Shown one piece after another: positions 7,449-13,712 of a stretch of 13,712 nucleotides of DNA. How positions within the stretch are numbered: position 1 is the first letter of the stretch; every line of letters begins with the position of its first letter. Both the position numbers and the translations under genes were made by a program. The notes below the pieces were generated by a model. That model searched no databases. It was not told where the DNA came from and saw only the letters and a program-made list of their open reading frames with translations. The DNA lies in the NCBI GenBank assembly GCA_011523245.1, contig WTHG01000168.1, positions 1 to 13,712 on the forward strand. The letters run 5' to 3'. The DNA is from Verrucomicrobiales bacterium (GTDB taxonomy: Bacteria; Verrucomicrobiota; Verrucomicrobiia; Limisphaerales; UBA1100).

Positions 7449-7544
7449 CTACAACTTACGTTTCTTGTGGCGGTTGGCCCGTGAGGCTTTGCGCCGCTTG
7501 TGCTTGTTGATCTTGGCTTTACGCCGTTTCTTTAACGATCCCAT
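7449..7544 (-). CDS. bS22/mS38-like (AURKAIP1/COX24 domain) ribosomal small peptide
   Basis: A 31-residue peptide with 17 Lys/Arg and 2 His. It begins MGSLKKRRKAKINKHKRRKA and ends RHKKRKL. The MGS start, the KKRRK run and the KHKRRK/RANRHKKRK pattern match the small AURKAIP1/COX24-domain proteins found in many bacteria. These are related to mitochondrial mS38 and to the mycobacterial ribosomal protein bS22. By analogy it binds rRNA of the small subunit near the decoding region. It lies 30 bp after the hisG stop and 75 bp before the TPR start, on the same strand. AAGGA lies upstream but at a long spacing (about 16 nt). It is short enough to be missed by default gene callers. The call rests on composition and motif recognition. 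Confidence 0.8.
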   Translation of the reverse strand: MGSLKKRRKAKINKHKRRKASRANRHKKRKL

Positions 7545-7574
7545 ATTTGTTTCGGTTAGTTCCTTAGTGAAAGC

Positions 7575-8459
7575 TTAGTAGACCACTTTATTGAGTGGGT
7601 ATTCAACAATTCCCTCGGCCCCGGCTGCTTTCAATTCCGGGATGATTTCACGCACCACATGTTCATCAATCACCGTATCGACGGCAATCCAGCCGTCTTG
7701 GGCAAGCTGGTTGATGGTGGGGTTTCGCAGAGAGGGAAGATTCTTCAGGAGTTTGTCGAGATTTGCCTGCTTGATGTTTAGCTTAAGGCCGACCTTAGTT
7801 TCCGCGTCGATCGCACCACGCAGGAGCATGGCCATGGTCTCGATCTTCTCGCGTTTCCAAGTATCCTTCCAGGAAGTTTTGTTGGCGACTAAGCGCGGAG
7901 TGCTGCTCATTAGCTCCTCAACGATCCGAAGGTTATTGGCCCGAAGGCTGTTGCCGGTTTCGGTGACTTCCACGATCGCATCGACCAACTCGTGAGCCTT
8001 TACTTCAGTGGCACCCCAGGAAAATTCGACATCCGCTTTGACGCCGTGCTTTTTAAGCCAGCGCTTGGTCAATCCAACGACCTCGGTGGCGATCAGCTTG
8101 CCTTCGAGATCCTTGACAGATTTGATCTTGGATTTTTCAGGCACGGCCAGAACCCAGCGGGCGGGACGGCGGGTGGCTTTGCTGAACAGAAATTCACCCA
8201 CCTCTTGGACCTTGGAATTGTTTTCTTGAATCCAATCAAGGCCCGTGATGCCGCAATCAAGGTAACCGCGCTCCACGTAAACGCTCATTTCCTGTGCACG
8301 GATGGTACGAATCTCAAGGTCCGTGTCATCGACATACGGCAGGTATGAGCGGCTACTGACGCGCACGTTCCAGCCAGCCTTGGCCAGCTTTTCAACCGTG
8401 GCATCCTGCAGGCTACCCTTGGGTAAGCCAAAACGGAGCTTTTGTTTCTTTTTGCTCAT
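7575..8459 (-). CDS. hisG: ATP phosphoribosyltransferase, long form (HisG)
   Basis: A 294-residue enzyme for the first step of histidine biosynthesis (EC 2.4.2.17), joining ATP and PRPP. Visible are the N-terminal [17 protein letters not shown] (9-25), [13 protein letters not shown] (65-77) with the substrate-lobe Gly-Ile-Thr-Gly, and the PRPP-binding loop [18 protein letters not shown] (160-177). The length and the C-terminal region from about 214 to 292 ([13 protein letters not shown], then [22 protein letters not shown]) mark the long, hexameric form with the regulatory HisG_C domain. This form is inhibited by histidine and does not need HisZ. The ATG at 8459 fits the usual N-terminus, with an extra basic MSKKKQK. 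No Shine-Dalgarno and no his leader-peptide attenuator is seen. No other his gene is in the window. Confidence 0.96.
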   Translation of the reverse strand: MSKKKQKLRFGLPKGSLQDATVEKLAKAGWNVRVSSRSYLPYVDDTDLEIRTIRAQEMSVYVERGYLDCGITGLDWIQENNSKVQEVGEFLFSKATRRPARWVLAVPEKSKIKSVKDLEGKLIATEVVGLTKRWLKKHGVKADVEFSWGATEVKAHELVDAIVEVTETGNSLRANNLRIVEELMSSTPRLVANKTSWKDTWKREKIETMAMLLRGAIDAETKVGLKLNIKQANLDKLLKNLPSLRNPTINQLAQDGWIAVDTVIDEHVVREIIPELKAAGAEGIVEYPLNKVVY

Positions 8460-8552
8460 CCGGAGATGTTTCGCGCTCGGAAAACTAAAAAGGACACGGA
8501 GCCCTTCGCGCGGGCGGGATGGTTTGCCACTGTCAGGGCCGAAAAGCGAATC

Positions 8553-8569
8553 TTTTTTTGCTTTTTTTT
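8553..8569 (-). other. Homopolymer pair in the purN-hisG gap
   Basis: On the plus strand T7 (8553-8559), GC, then T8 (8562-8569), directly after the purN stop. On the transcribed minus strand these are A8 and A7 tracts. AAAAGC and GCTTTT arms could form a 6-bp stem with a 12-nt loop, but no U-tract follows in the minus direction, so I do not call a terminator. The rest of the 116-bp gap holds nothing I can name. Confidence 0.4.
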
Positions 8570-8575
8570 GGCTGC

Positions 8576-9205
8576 TTAGGGATTTTGGCGGACGGTACGC
8601 CGCCCCTGGAGTTCCACTTCCCCGCGGGCAATTGCGGCAATGGCACCCGGTAAGATGCGGTGTTCGGCGCTGTGGATACGTTCCAGTAACGATTCCGGAG
8701 AGTCCTCATCCCGCACGGGTAAGGTTTCCTGGGCAATGATGGCCCCTGAATCAATGCCCTGATCCACAAAATGCACGGTAGCACCGGTGTACTTCACACC
8801 GTAATCCAGTGCTTGTTTCCAAGCCTCCAAGCCAGGGAAGGAAGGTAATAGTGAGGGGTGAATGTTGATGACACGCCCTTCAAAGACCCGCAAAAACTCC
8901 CCTTTCAAAATCCGCATGAAACCCGCCAACACGACGAGGTCCACACGAGCAAGCTGCAGGGCGGCGATATAAGCCTGCTCAGCAGCATCATCAAGTTTAG
9001 TGCGGTACTTGCCCGGGTCGATGAATTGACTGGGAATTCCAAGCCGCTCGGCGTGCTGTAGAAAGGGGGCATCCTGCACATCAGAAATGACTGCAGTGAT
9101 TTCCGCCGGAATATCACCGCGGCCAATAGCATCGGCTATCGCCGCTAAATTCGATCCACGACCCGAACCAAGTACACCCAGTCGAAATGAATCCGAATTC
9201 GCCAT
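8576..9205 (-). CDS. purN: Phosphoribosylglycinamide formyltransferase (PurN)
   Basis: A 209-residue cytosolic enzyme that transfers the formyl group of 10-formyltetrahydrofolate to GAR in purine synthesis (EC 2.1.2.2). Visible are the phosphate-binding loop GSGRGSN (13-19), [11 protein letters not shown] (90-100), the active-site stretch [12 protein letters not shown] (114-125) with catalytic Asn114 and His116, and [11 protein letters not shown] (147-157) carrying the catalytic Asp152. Length is normal for the family. The frame is open back to 9391, but that would run into the divergent gene. Family alignment and an 81-bp divergent gap favour the ATG at 9205, although it lacks a Shine-Dalgarno. 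The neighbour hisG, 116 bp downstream on the same strand, is another PRPP-dependent pathway gene, but no purM is seen. Confidence 0.96.
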   Translation of the reverse strand: MANSDSFRLGVLGSGRGSNLAAIADAIGRGDIPAEITAVISDVQDAPFLQHAERLGIPSQFIDPGKYRTKLDDAAEQAYIAALQLARVDLVVLAGFMRILKGEFLRVFEGRVINIHPSLLPSFPGLEAWKQALDYGVKYTGATVHFVDQGIDSGAIIAQETLPVRDEDSPESLLERIHSAEHRILPGAIAAIARGEVELQGRRTVRQNP

Positions 9206-9286
9206 GAGCACGCAAGGTAGCGAAGCGTCTAATGCGCCGCAAACAAATCCGTTGCCCTCGTGACGGGGCCGCTCTAACGTTGGCTG
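9206..9286. promoter_or_regulatory. Divergent intergenic region, purN versus amidohydrolase operon
   Basis: The 81 bp that must carry start signals for both divergent transcripts unless promoters lie inside the genes. On the plus strand TTGCCC (9252-9257) and TAACGT (9275-9280) are 17 bp apart, a weak pair that would give an almost leaderless amidohydrolase mRNA. I find no convincing pair for purN and no clear operator. Confidence 0.3.
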
Positions 9287-12091
9287 ATGCTTTTCCGATG
9301 GGTTGCAGTTGTGTTGATCCTGTTCGCCTTTGTCGGCCCAGCCGCCGAAATTCGCCCACCGGGTCATACCCCCCTTCCCTATGGGGCGCATGCCCTAATG
9401 AGGGGGCGCGTCGTTGTGAAACCTGGCTTGGTGGTCGAAGGCGCCACAGTCCTGATTCGTAACGGCCGCATTCAAGATGTGTTGCCAAAGGAGAAAAAGG
9501 GCATTCCCGCGGATGCCCGAGTTTGGGACATGCAAGGAAAAACGATTTATGCCGGCTTCATTGACCCCTATCTTTCACTCGGGGAGAACAAAGCCACACC
9601 CGTTTCGAATCGCTGGATCGTTCCCATCGAAGCGCGCGCGGGTATCAGTTTCAAGGGCGTGCCCACCACTAGGGAAGATTTGGGAGGTAAAGGGCCAGGC
9701 TACGAGATTGCCGAAATCCATCCTCAGCAACAAGTGTCAGACGGCTTTACGCCTAACGCCAAAGCTTTCGCCGAATTGCGTGAGCTGGGATTCACTGCGG
9801 CGAATTTTATCCCGAACAAGGGGATCATCCGAGGCAGCAGCGCCTTAGCTTTATTAGGAGACGGCGACCCGAATCAATTACTGCTGCGGCCGCAGACGCT
9901 TCAACACATAGCCTTGGAGCCAGCCAAGGATTATCCGCATTCGTTAATGGGGGTGATTGCGGCGATACGCCAAACCGTGCTGGATGCTCGTCATCATCAG
10001 GAGATGAAAACGTGGTCACAGCGAAACCCAAATGGCCCTCGCCCAAAATATAACCCGGCGCTGGAATCGTTGGATTCCGTGTTGCGAGCTACGGACAAAC
10101 AACGCGTGGCGGTGGAAGCGGGCAGCGTGCTCATGACCGCCCGGATGGCGAAGCTCGCAGGAAATATGGAGTTTGACCCTGTGATCGTGGCGACCGGTCA
10201 AGAATGGCGAAGGCCGGAAACCCTCCAGCAATACAAACTGCCCTACATCATGCCCGTGGCATTTCCGGCTGCGCCAGATTTGCCAGAAGAACAGGACTGG
10301 GATCAAGTATCACTCGATCAACTTCGAGCTTGGGATTGGGCACCGGAAGTGCCGGCTTTGCTGGCGAAAAACAAGCGCGCCTTCTCGTTCACTTTGCATG
10401 GGTTGGGAGATCGCAACTCGTTTCGTAAAAATATCCAGCAGGCAATACAACGTGGCTTAAGCGCAGATGTTGCGCTAGCCGCATTAACCACTGAGCCGGC
10501 AGAATTATTGGGAGCAGAAGCTGATTTGGGCACCATCGAAAAAGGGCGCTTGGCAAATCTAACAATCGTGGACGGCGACAGTTGGTTTAATCCTGATCAA
10601 CCTGTTTCCAGTGTTTGGATTGAAGGGCGACATTATGTGAACGATCCCAGGGAAAAAAAAGAGAAGGATTCAGGCGAAGCCGATGTTCCCAATGAGCCAA
10701 CGCGACGAGCAGCAAAGATCCCTGGAGATTATCGGGGCGCGCTCAAAGGGGCGGCGAATATACTAATTCTCGACGCTACTGTATGGACCTGTGGGCCATC
10801 AGGGGTAATCACCAATGCATCCATCCGAATTGAAGATGGCCGAATTGCAGCCATTGGTCCGGAGATTGGCGCGCCGATTCCGTTTGATGGCATCATCATC
10901 GACGCCAAAGGCAAACATGTGACGCCCGGTTTAATTGATTGCCATAGTCACAGCATGATTTTGGGCGGTGTGAATGAAGCTACTCTTCCCTCAACAGCCA
11001 TGGTGCGGATTGCGGATGTGGTGAATTCCGAGACTGAAAATATTTACCGCCAATTGGCCGGGGGCCTGACTACGGCCAATTTGCTGCACGGTTCAGCAAA
11101 CCCTATCGGTGGCCAGAACGCCGTGGTTAAGCTGCGGTACGGCGCCATGCCTGATGAGATGATTTTCTCCAAAGCGCCAGCGGGCATTAAATTCGCATTA
11201 GGCGAAAATGTGAAACAATCCAACTGGGGAGATAAAAAGACTACGCGATTCCCACAGACGAGGATGGGAGTGAAAACTTTCTTCATCAATCGCTTCACGG
11301 CGGCCCGTCAATATCTGGCCGAACAACGTGCTCACCGTGTGAGTGGTCCGCCAGTGCGGAGGAATTTGGAATTGGACGCGCTGGGAGAAATTCTTAAAGG
11401 CGAACGGCTGATTCACTGCCATTCCTATCGTCAGGATGAAATGTTGGTTTTTCTCAGAACCATGGAACGGTTCGGTATTCGCGTGGGAAGCCTGCAGCAT
11501 GTTCTTGAGGGATATAAAATTGCCGACGAGATTGCTGCGCATGGCGCCGGCGCCTCTAGTTTTGCGGATTGGTGGGCTTACAAGTTTGAAGTGTACGATG
11601 CGATTCCTTATAACGGCACCCTGCTCCATGAGCGTGGTGCAGTGGTCAGCTTTAATTCAGATTCATCCGATTTGGCGCGGCGCCTCAATCTCGAGGCAGC
11701 TAAAGCGGTTAAATACGGAGGCACCTCAGAGACTGAGGCGTTAAAATTCGTTACCTTAAATCCCGCCAAGCAATTGGGTATCGACCGCTGGGTTGGATCA
11801 CTCGAAGTCGGCAAAGATGCAGACTTCGTAGTTTGGAACGGTCATCCGCTGGACACTCAAACGCTGTGTGACGAAACTTGGATTGAGGGCAAACAGTATT
11901 ACGATCGCGCCAAGTCCGACGCTCGTTTCGATGCAATGGCTGAAGAGCGCGCAGCCCTGCTAAGTAAGATTCAGAAAATGAAGCCCAATGAAAATGCCGG
12001 TTTAACCGCCCGGGCTGCCTTCTTCCGCCGGGCACTGGAAAAGGCCCACACGCTCAATAACTGTTACGAATGCCGAAAGGCCAAACCATGA
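9287..12091 (+). CDS. Exported tandem amidohydrolase (degenerate N-half, intact C-half)
   Basis: A 934-residue protein with a signal peptide (MLFRWVAVVLILFAFVGPAA, probable cut after A20), hence periplasmic. It holds two amidohydrolase-superfamily units. The N-terminal unit (about 35-455) keeps the composite beta domain and the closing motif LGTIEKGRLANLTIVDGDSW (414-433), but has AGFIDPYLSLG (89-99) where metal-binding D-x-H-x-H should be. The C-terminal unit (about 488-872) has PGLIDCHSHSMILG (547-560, H553/H555), AGGLTTANLLHGSANPIGG (591-609), LIHCHS with H710/H712, LQHVLEG with H738, and NSD with D792, the usual metal and catalytic positions. It resembles imidazolonepropionase-like/dipeptidase-like members; substrate unknown. 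The chain ends NNCYECRKAKP, with two Cys. No Shine-Dalgarno is seen. It is first in an operon with overlapping junctions. Confidence 0.88.
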   Translation: MLFRWVAVVLILFAFVGPAAEIRPPGHTPLPYGAHALMRGRVVVKPGLVVEGATVLIRNGRIQDVLPKEKKGIPADARVWDMQGKTIYAGFIDPYLSLGENKATPVSNRWIVPIEARAGISFKGVPTTREDLGGKGPGYEIAEIHPQQQVSDGFTPNAKAFAELRELGFTAANFIPNKGIIRGSSALALLGDGDPNQLLLRPQTLQHIALEPAKDYPHSLMGVIAAIRQTVLDARHHQEMKTWSQRNPNGPRPKYNPALESLDSVLRATDKQRVAVEAGSVLMTARMAKLAGNMEFDPVIVATGQEWRRPETLQQYKLPYIMPVAFPAAPDLPEEQDWDQVSLDQLRAWDWAPEVPALLAKNKRAFSFTLHGLGDRNSFRKNIQQAIQRGLSADVALAALTTEPAELLGAEADLGTIEKGRLANLTIVDGDSWFNPDQPVSSVWIEGRHYVNDPREKKEKDSGEADVPNEPTRRAAKIPGDYRGALKGAANILILDATVWTCGPSGVITNASIRIEDGRIAAIGPEIGAPIPFDGIIIDAKGKHVTPGLIDCHSHSMILGGVNEATLPSTAMVRIADVVNSETENIYRQLAGGLTTANLLHGSANPIGGQNAVVKLRYGAMPDEMIFSKAPAGIKFALGENVKQSNWGDKKTTRFPQTRMGVKTFFINRFTAARQYLAEQRAHRVSGPPVRRNLELDALGEILKGERLIHCHSYRQDEMLVFLRTMERFGIRVGSLQHVLEGYKIADEIAAHGAGASSFADWWAYKFEVYDAIPYNGTLLHERGAVVSFNSDSSDLARRLNLEAAKAVKYGGTSETEALKFVTLNPAKQLGIDRWVGSLEVGKDADFVVWNGHPLDTQTLCDETWIEGKQYYDRAKSDARFDAMAEERAALLSKIQKMKPNENAGLTARAAFFRRALEKAHTLNNCYECRKAKP

Positions 12092-13392
12092 AATTAGTGA
12101 TTGTTTATCTTGTTGCCAGTGTCGGACTAGTCGCCGAGACCGTGCTTTACCAAGCGGCTGCCATTCACACTGCGGATCGCGGGACCATCGAGAACGGGCA
12201 ATTACTTGTGCAGGGCAACCGCATATTGGCCGTCGGCAAACAGGTGCAAGCACCTCCCAACACGAAGACCGTTAATCTGGGGGAGCTGCAACTCTATCCT
12301 GGGTTGATTGCTGCCGCCACGTCATTGGGGCTGACTGAAATTAATGCCGTGCGCGCCACGCAAGACACCACGGAAGTGGGCGAATTCACGCCGGACGTGG
12401 AGGCATGGATTTCAGTAAACCCGGATTCGGAATTAATTCCCGTGGCGCGTGCCAACGGATACACGCATGCGCTGGTTGCGCCGCTCGGCGGTGTGGTAAC
12501 GGGCAATTCTGGACTCATTAAAACCTCTGGCTGGGGCGTAGAGGATATGACGGTCAAACCCCGCGCCGCCTTGCATATCATGTGGCCCGTGCTGTCCATT
12601 AATCCTGTTCCGAAATCAGCACTGAGAAACCCGGAAAAATTTAAGTCGCCAAAAGATCAAGCCAGGGAACGTGAAAAAAAATTGCGCACTCTTGATCAGT
12701 TTTTTGATCAAGCCGAGGCTTATGCCAAGGCGCGGGAAGCTCATGGTGATCAGGAGGATTTCAATACTGTTCCAGCTTGGGAAGGCACTTTGGAGGCCAT
12801 TGGCGGTCGACAACCCATTATGGTGCACGCAAATTACGAACGCCAAATCACCAGCGCCGTGGCGTGGGCCAAGCGCCGTGGGTACCGCATTATCATTGCG
12901 GCCGGGTTGGATGCCTGGCGGGTGGCGGACTTGTTGGCTAAAGAAAAAGTGCCGGTAGTGCTCGATAATGTTTTCCGATTGCCGCAGCGCGACACCGACT
13001 CCCATGAAGTCAATTTCCGCGCCGCTAACGTGCTGCACAAGGCGGGCGTCAAGGTAGTTCATAGCGTGCGAATGGGAAATTGGGGTGCGACAGAAGTACG
13101 TAATATCACCTACGCCGCCGCACGTTCCATGGCCTATGGTCTGCCACGAGAAACAGCCTTACAGAGTATTACATTGCATCCGGCTGAAATACTTGGAGTT
13201 GAGAAGCAACTAGGTTCTCTAACGGCTGGCAAGGAGGCGACATTCATTGCGGTGGACGGAGATTTGTTTGATATTCGCTCCAACGTGAAGCACATGTGGA
13301 TCGCCGGAAAGCCAGTAAGTCTCGAAAGCCGCCATACGAGGCTGTATGAGAAATATAAGAACCGACCAAAGCCGAAAGCGGTGCAGCGCTAA
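12088..13392 (+). CDS. Exported amidohydrolase-like protein lacking metal ligands
   Basis: A 434-residue protein with signal peptide MKLVIVYLVASVGLVA. It is built like one amidohydrolase unit and most like the degenerate N-half of the preceding protein: PGLIAAATSLGLTEI (71-85) has Ala/Thr/Ser in place of D-x-H-x-H, then ELIPVARANGYTHALVAPLGG (115-135), IMVHAN (244-249, one retained His), and the closing LGSLTAGKEATFIAVDGD (375-392). Near the beta-8 position VVHSVRMGNWG (323-333) lacks the usual Asp. It is therefore probably a non-catalytic partner, or uses another mechanism. The frame opens at 12070, but the ATG at 12088 starts the signal peptide, has AAAGG 7 nt upstream, and overlaps the previous stop as ATGA. 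It ends in a TAATG overlap with the next gene. Confidence 0.85.
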   Translation: MKLVIVYLVASVGLVAETVLYQAAAIHTADRGTIENGQLLVQGNRILAVGKQVQAPPNTKTVNLGELQLYPGLIAAATSLGLTEINAVRATQDTTEVGEFTPDVEAWISVNPDSELIPVARANGYTHALVAPLGGVVTGNSGLIKTSGWGVEDMTVKPRAALHIMWPVLSINPVPKSALRNPEKFKSPKDQAREREKKLRTLDQFFDQAEAYAKAREAHGDQEDFNTVPAWEGTLEAIGGRQPIMVHANYERQITSAVAWAKRRGYRIIIAAGLDAWRVADLLAKEKVPVVLDNVFRLPQRDTDSHEVNFRAANVLHKAGVKVVHSVRMGNWGATEVRNITYAAARSMAYGLPRETALQSITLHPAEILGVEKQLGSLTAGKEATFIAVDGDLFDIRSNVKHMWIAGKPVSLESRHTRLYEKYKNRPKPKAVQR

Positions 13393-13712
13393 TGAAATCA
13401 ATCGTCCGGGATCAAGCCAAGAAATACGCTTTTGATTGGCGTGACGAACCTCTGTTACGGGTGCGCGAAAAGGAAACCATCGCGATTGAAACGTGGGATG
13501 CGAGCACAGGGTTTTTCAAAACGCCGGATGATAAGGCGATTCCAGCTAAACGGCCGGGATTTGATCGTTCTCCGCCAATGGCCAACCCCATTGCCGGGCC
13601 AGTCTATATCGAGGGGGCGGAACCTGGTGATGTATTAGTGGCTTGCATTGAGGAGGTGGAGGTGGCGGATTATTCGTGGGTGGCAGTGGGGCCAAAGCGC
13701 GGTCCGCTGGGT
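13392..13712 (+). CDS. Acetamidase/formamidase family protein, partial (N-terminal 107 residues)
   Basis: The first 107 codons of a gene cut by the right edge of the window. The family's N-terminal signature is clear: early helix region, TIAIETWDASTG (29-40), then ANPIAGPVYIEGAEPGDVLV (64-83), followed by IEEVEVADYSWVAVGP. Members (FmdA/AmdA type) hydrolyse formamide or acetamide to ammonia and the acid. Many are of uncertain substrate. No signal peptide is visible, so it should act in the cytoplasm, unlike the two exported proteins before it. The ATG overlaps the previous stop in TAATG, so translation is probably coupled, and no separate Shine-Dalgarno is seen. Catalytic residues lie beyond the window, so activity cannot be judged. 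Confidence 0.85.
   Translation, partial: MKSIVRDQAKKYAFDWRDEPLLRVREKETIAIETWDASTGFFKTPDDKAIPAKRPGFDRSPPMANPIAGPVYIEGAEPGDVLVACIEEVEVADYSWVAVGPKRGPLG

Noticed and set aside
8541..8570. AAAAGC/GCTTTT arms plus T-runs as an intrinsic terminator.
   Set aside because: The T-runs read as U only on the plus strand, where no gene ends. On the transcribed minus strand they are A-tracts, and the stem is AT-rich and weak.
9206..9391. Upstream extension of purN to 9391.
   Set aside because: The extra residues match nothing in PurN and lie opposite the signal-peptide region of the divergent amidohydrolase.
1..13712. CRISPR arrays, tRNA or rRNA genes, insertion sequences, attachment sites.
   Set aside because: No spaced direct repeats, cloverleaf arms, transposase-like proteins or terminal inverted repeats were seen on reading both strands; no search tool was available.

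Overview
The window looks like a chromosomal segment from a Gram-negative bacterium of the PVC group, most likely a Verrucomicrobiota member. This is an inference from gene content: a GldA/GldFG-type ABC system with permease and GldG parts fused in one protein, a DUF2203 protein, a tiny bS22/mS38-like ribosomal peptide, a TPR lipoprotein, and paired exported amidohydrolases with one catalytically degenerate half. I could not run a taxonomic search. Coding density is high, no gap exceeds about 120 bp, and I see no tRNA, rRNA, CRISPR array, insertion sequence or phage gene.

Left part, all on the minus strand (read right to left, 9205 to 1): purN (9205-8576), hisG long form (8459-7575), a 31-codon basic peptide gene (7544-7449), a TPR lipoprotein (7373-5604) and a DUF2203 gene starting with GTG just after the TPR stop (5599-5210). 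After an 89-bp gap with a plausible promoter and a small hairpin comes a tight three-gene set: ABC ATPase (5120-4383), GldF-GldG fusion (4383-1609, stop and start overlapping in TAATG) and a DUF4340 protein (1598-414, 10 bp downstream). A separate small gene for a membrane-anchored coiled-coil protein (318 to beyond base 1) follows, with its own consensus-like promoter and strong Shine-Dalgarno.

Right part, plus strand: diverging from purN across 81 bp is an operon with overlapping junctions: a 934-residue exported protein made of two amidohydrolase units (first lacks metal ligands, second keeps them), a 434-residue exported amidohydrolase-like protein that again lacks the ligands (ATGA overlap), and the start of an acetamidase/formamidase-family gene (TAATG overlap), cut by the window end.

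The ATPase, fused permease/GldG and DUF4340 proteins probably form one envelope ABC machine of unknown substrate. The plus-strand operon probably handles amide or cyclic-amide hydrolysis, with the two degenerate domains as partner or scaffold modules. The most interesting points are the GldFG fusion, the degenerate-active-degenerate amidohydrolase layout and the easily missed ribosomal peptide. All of these have relatives I recognise, so I do not claim an entirely new system.
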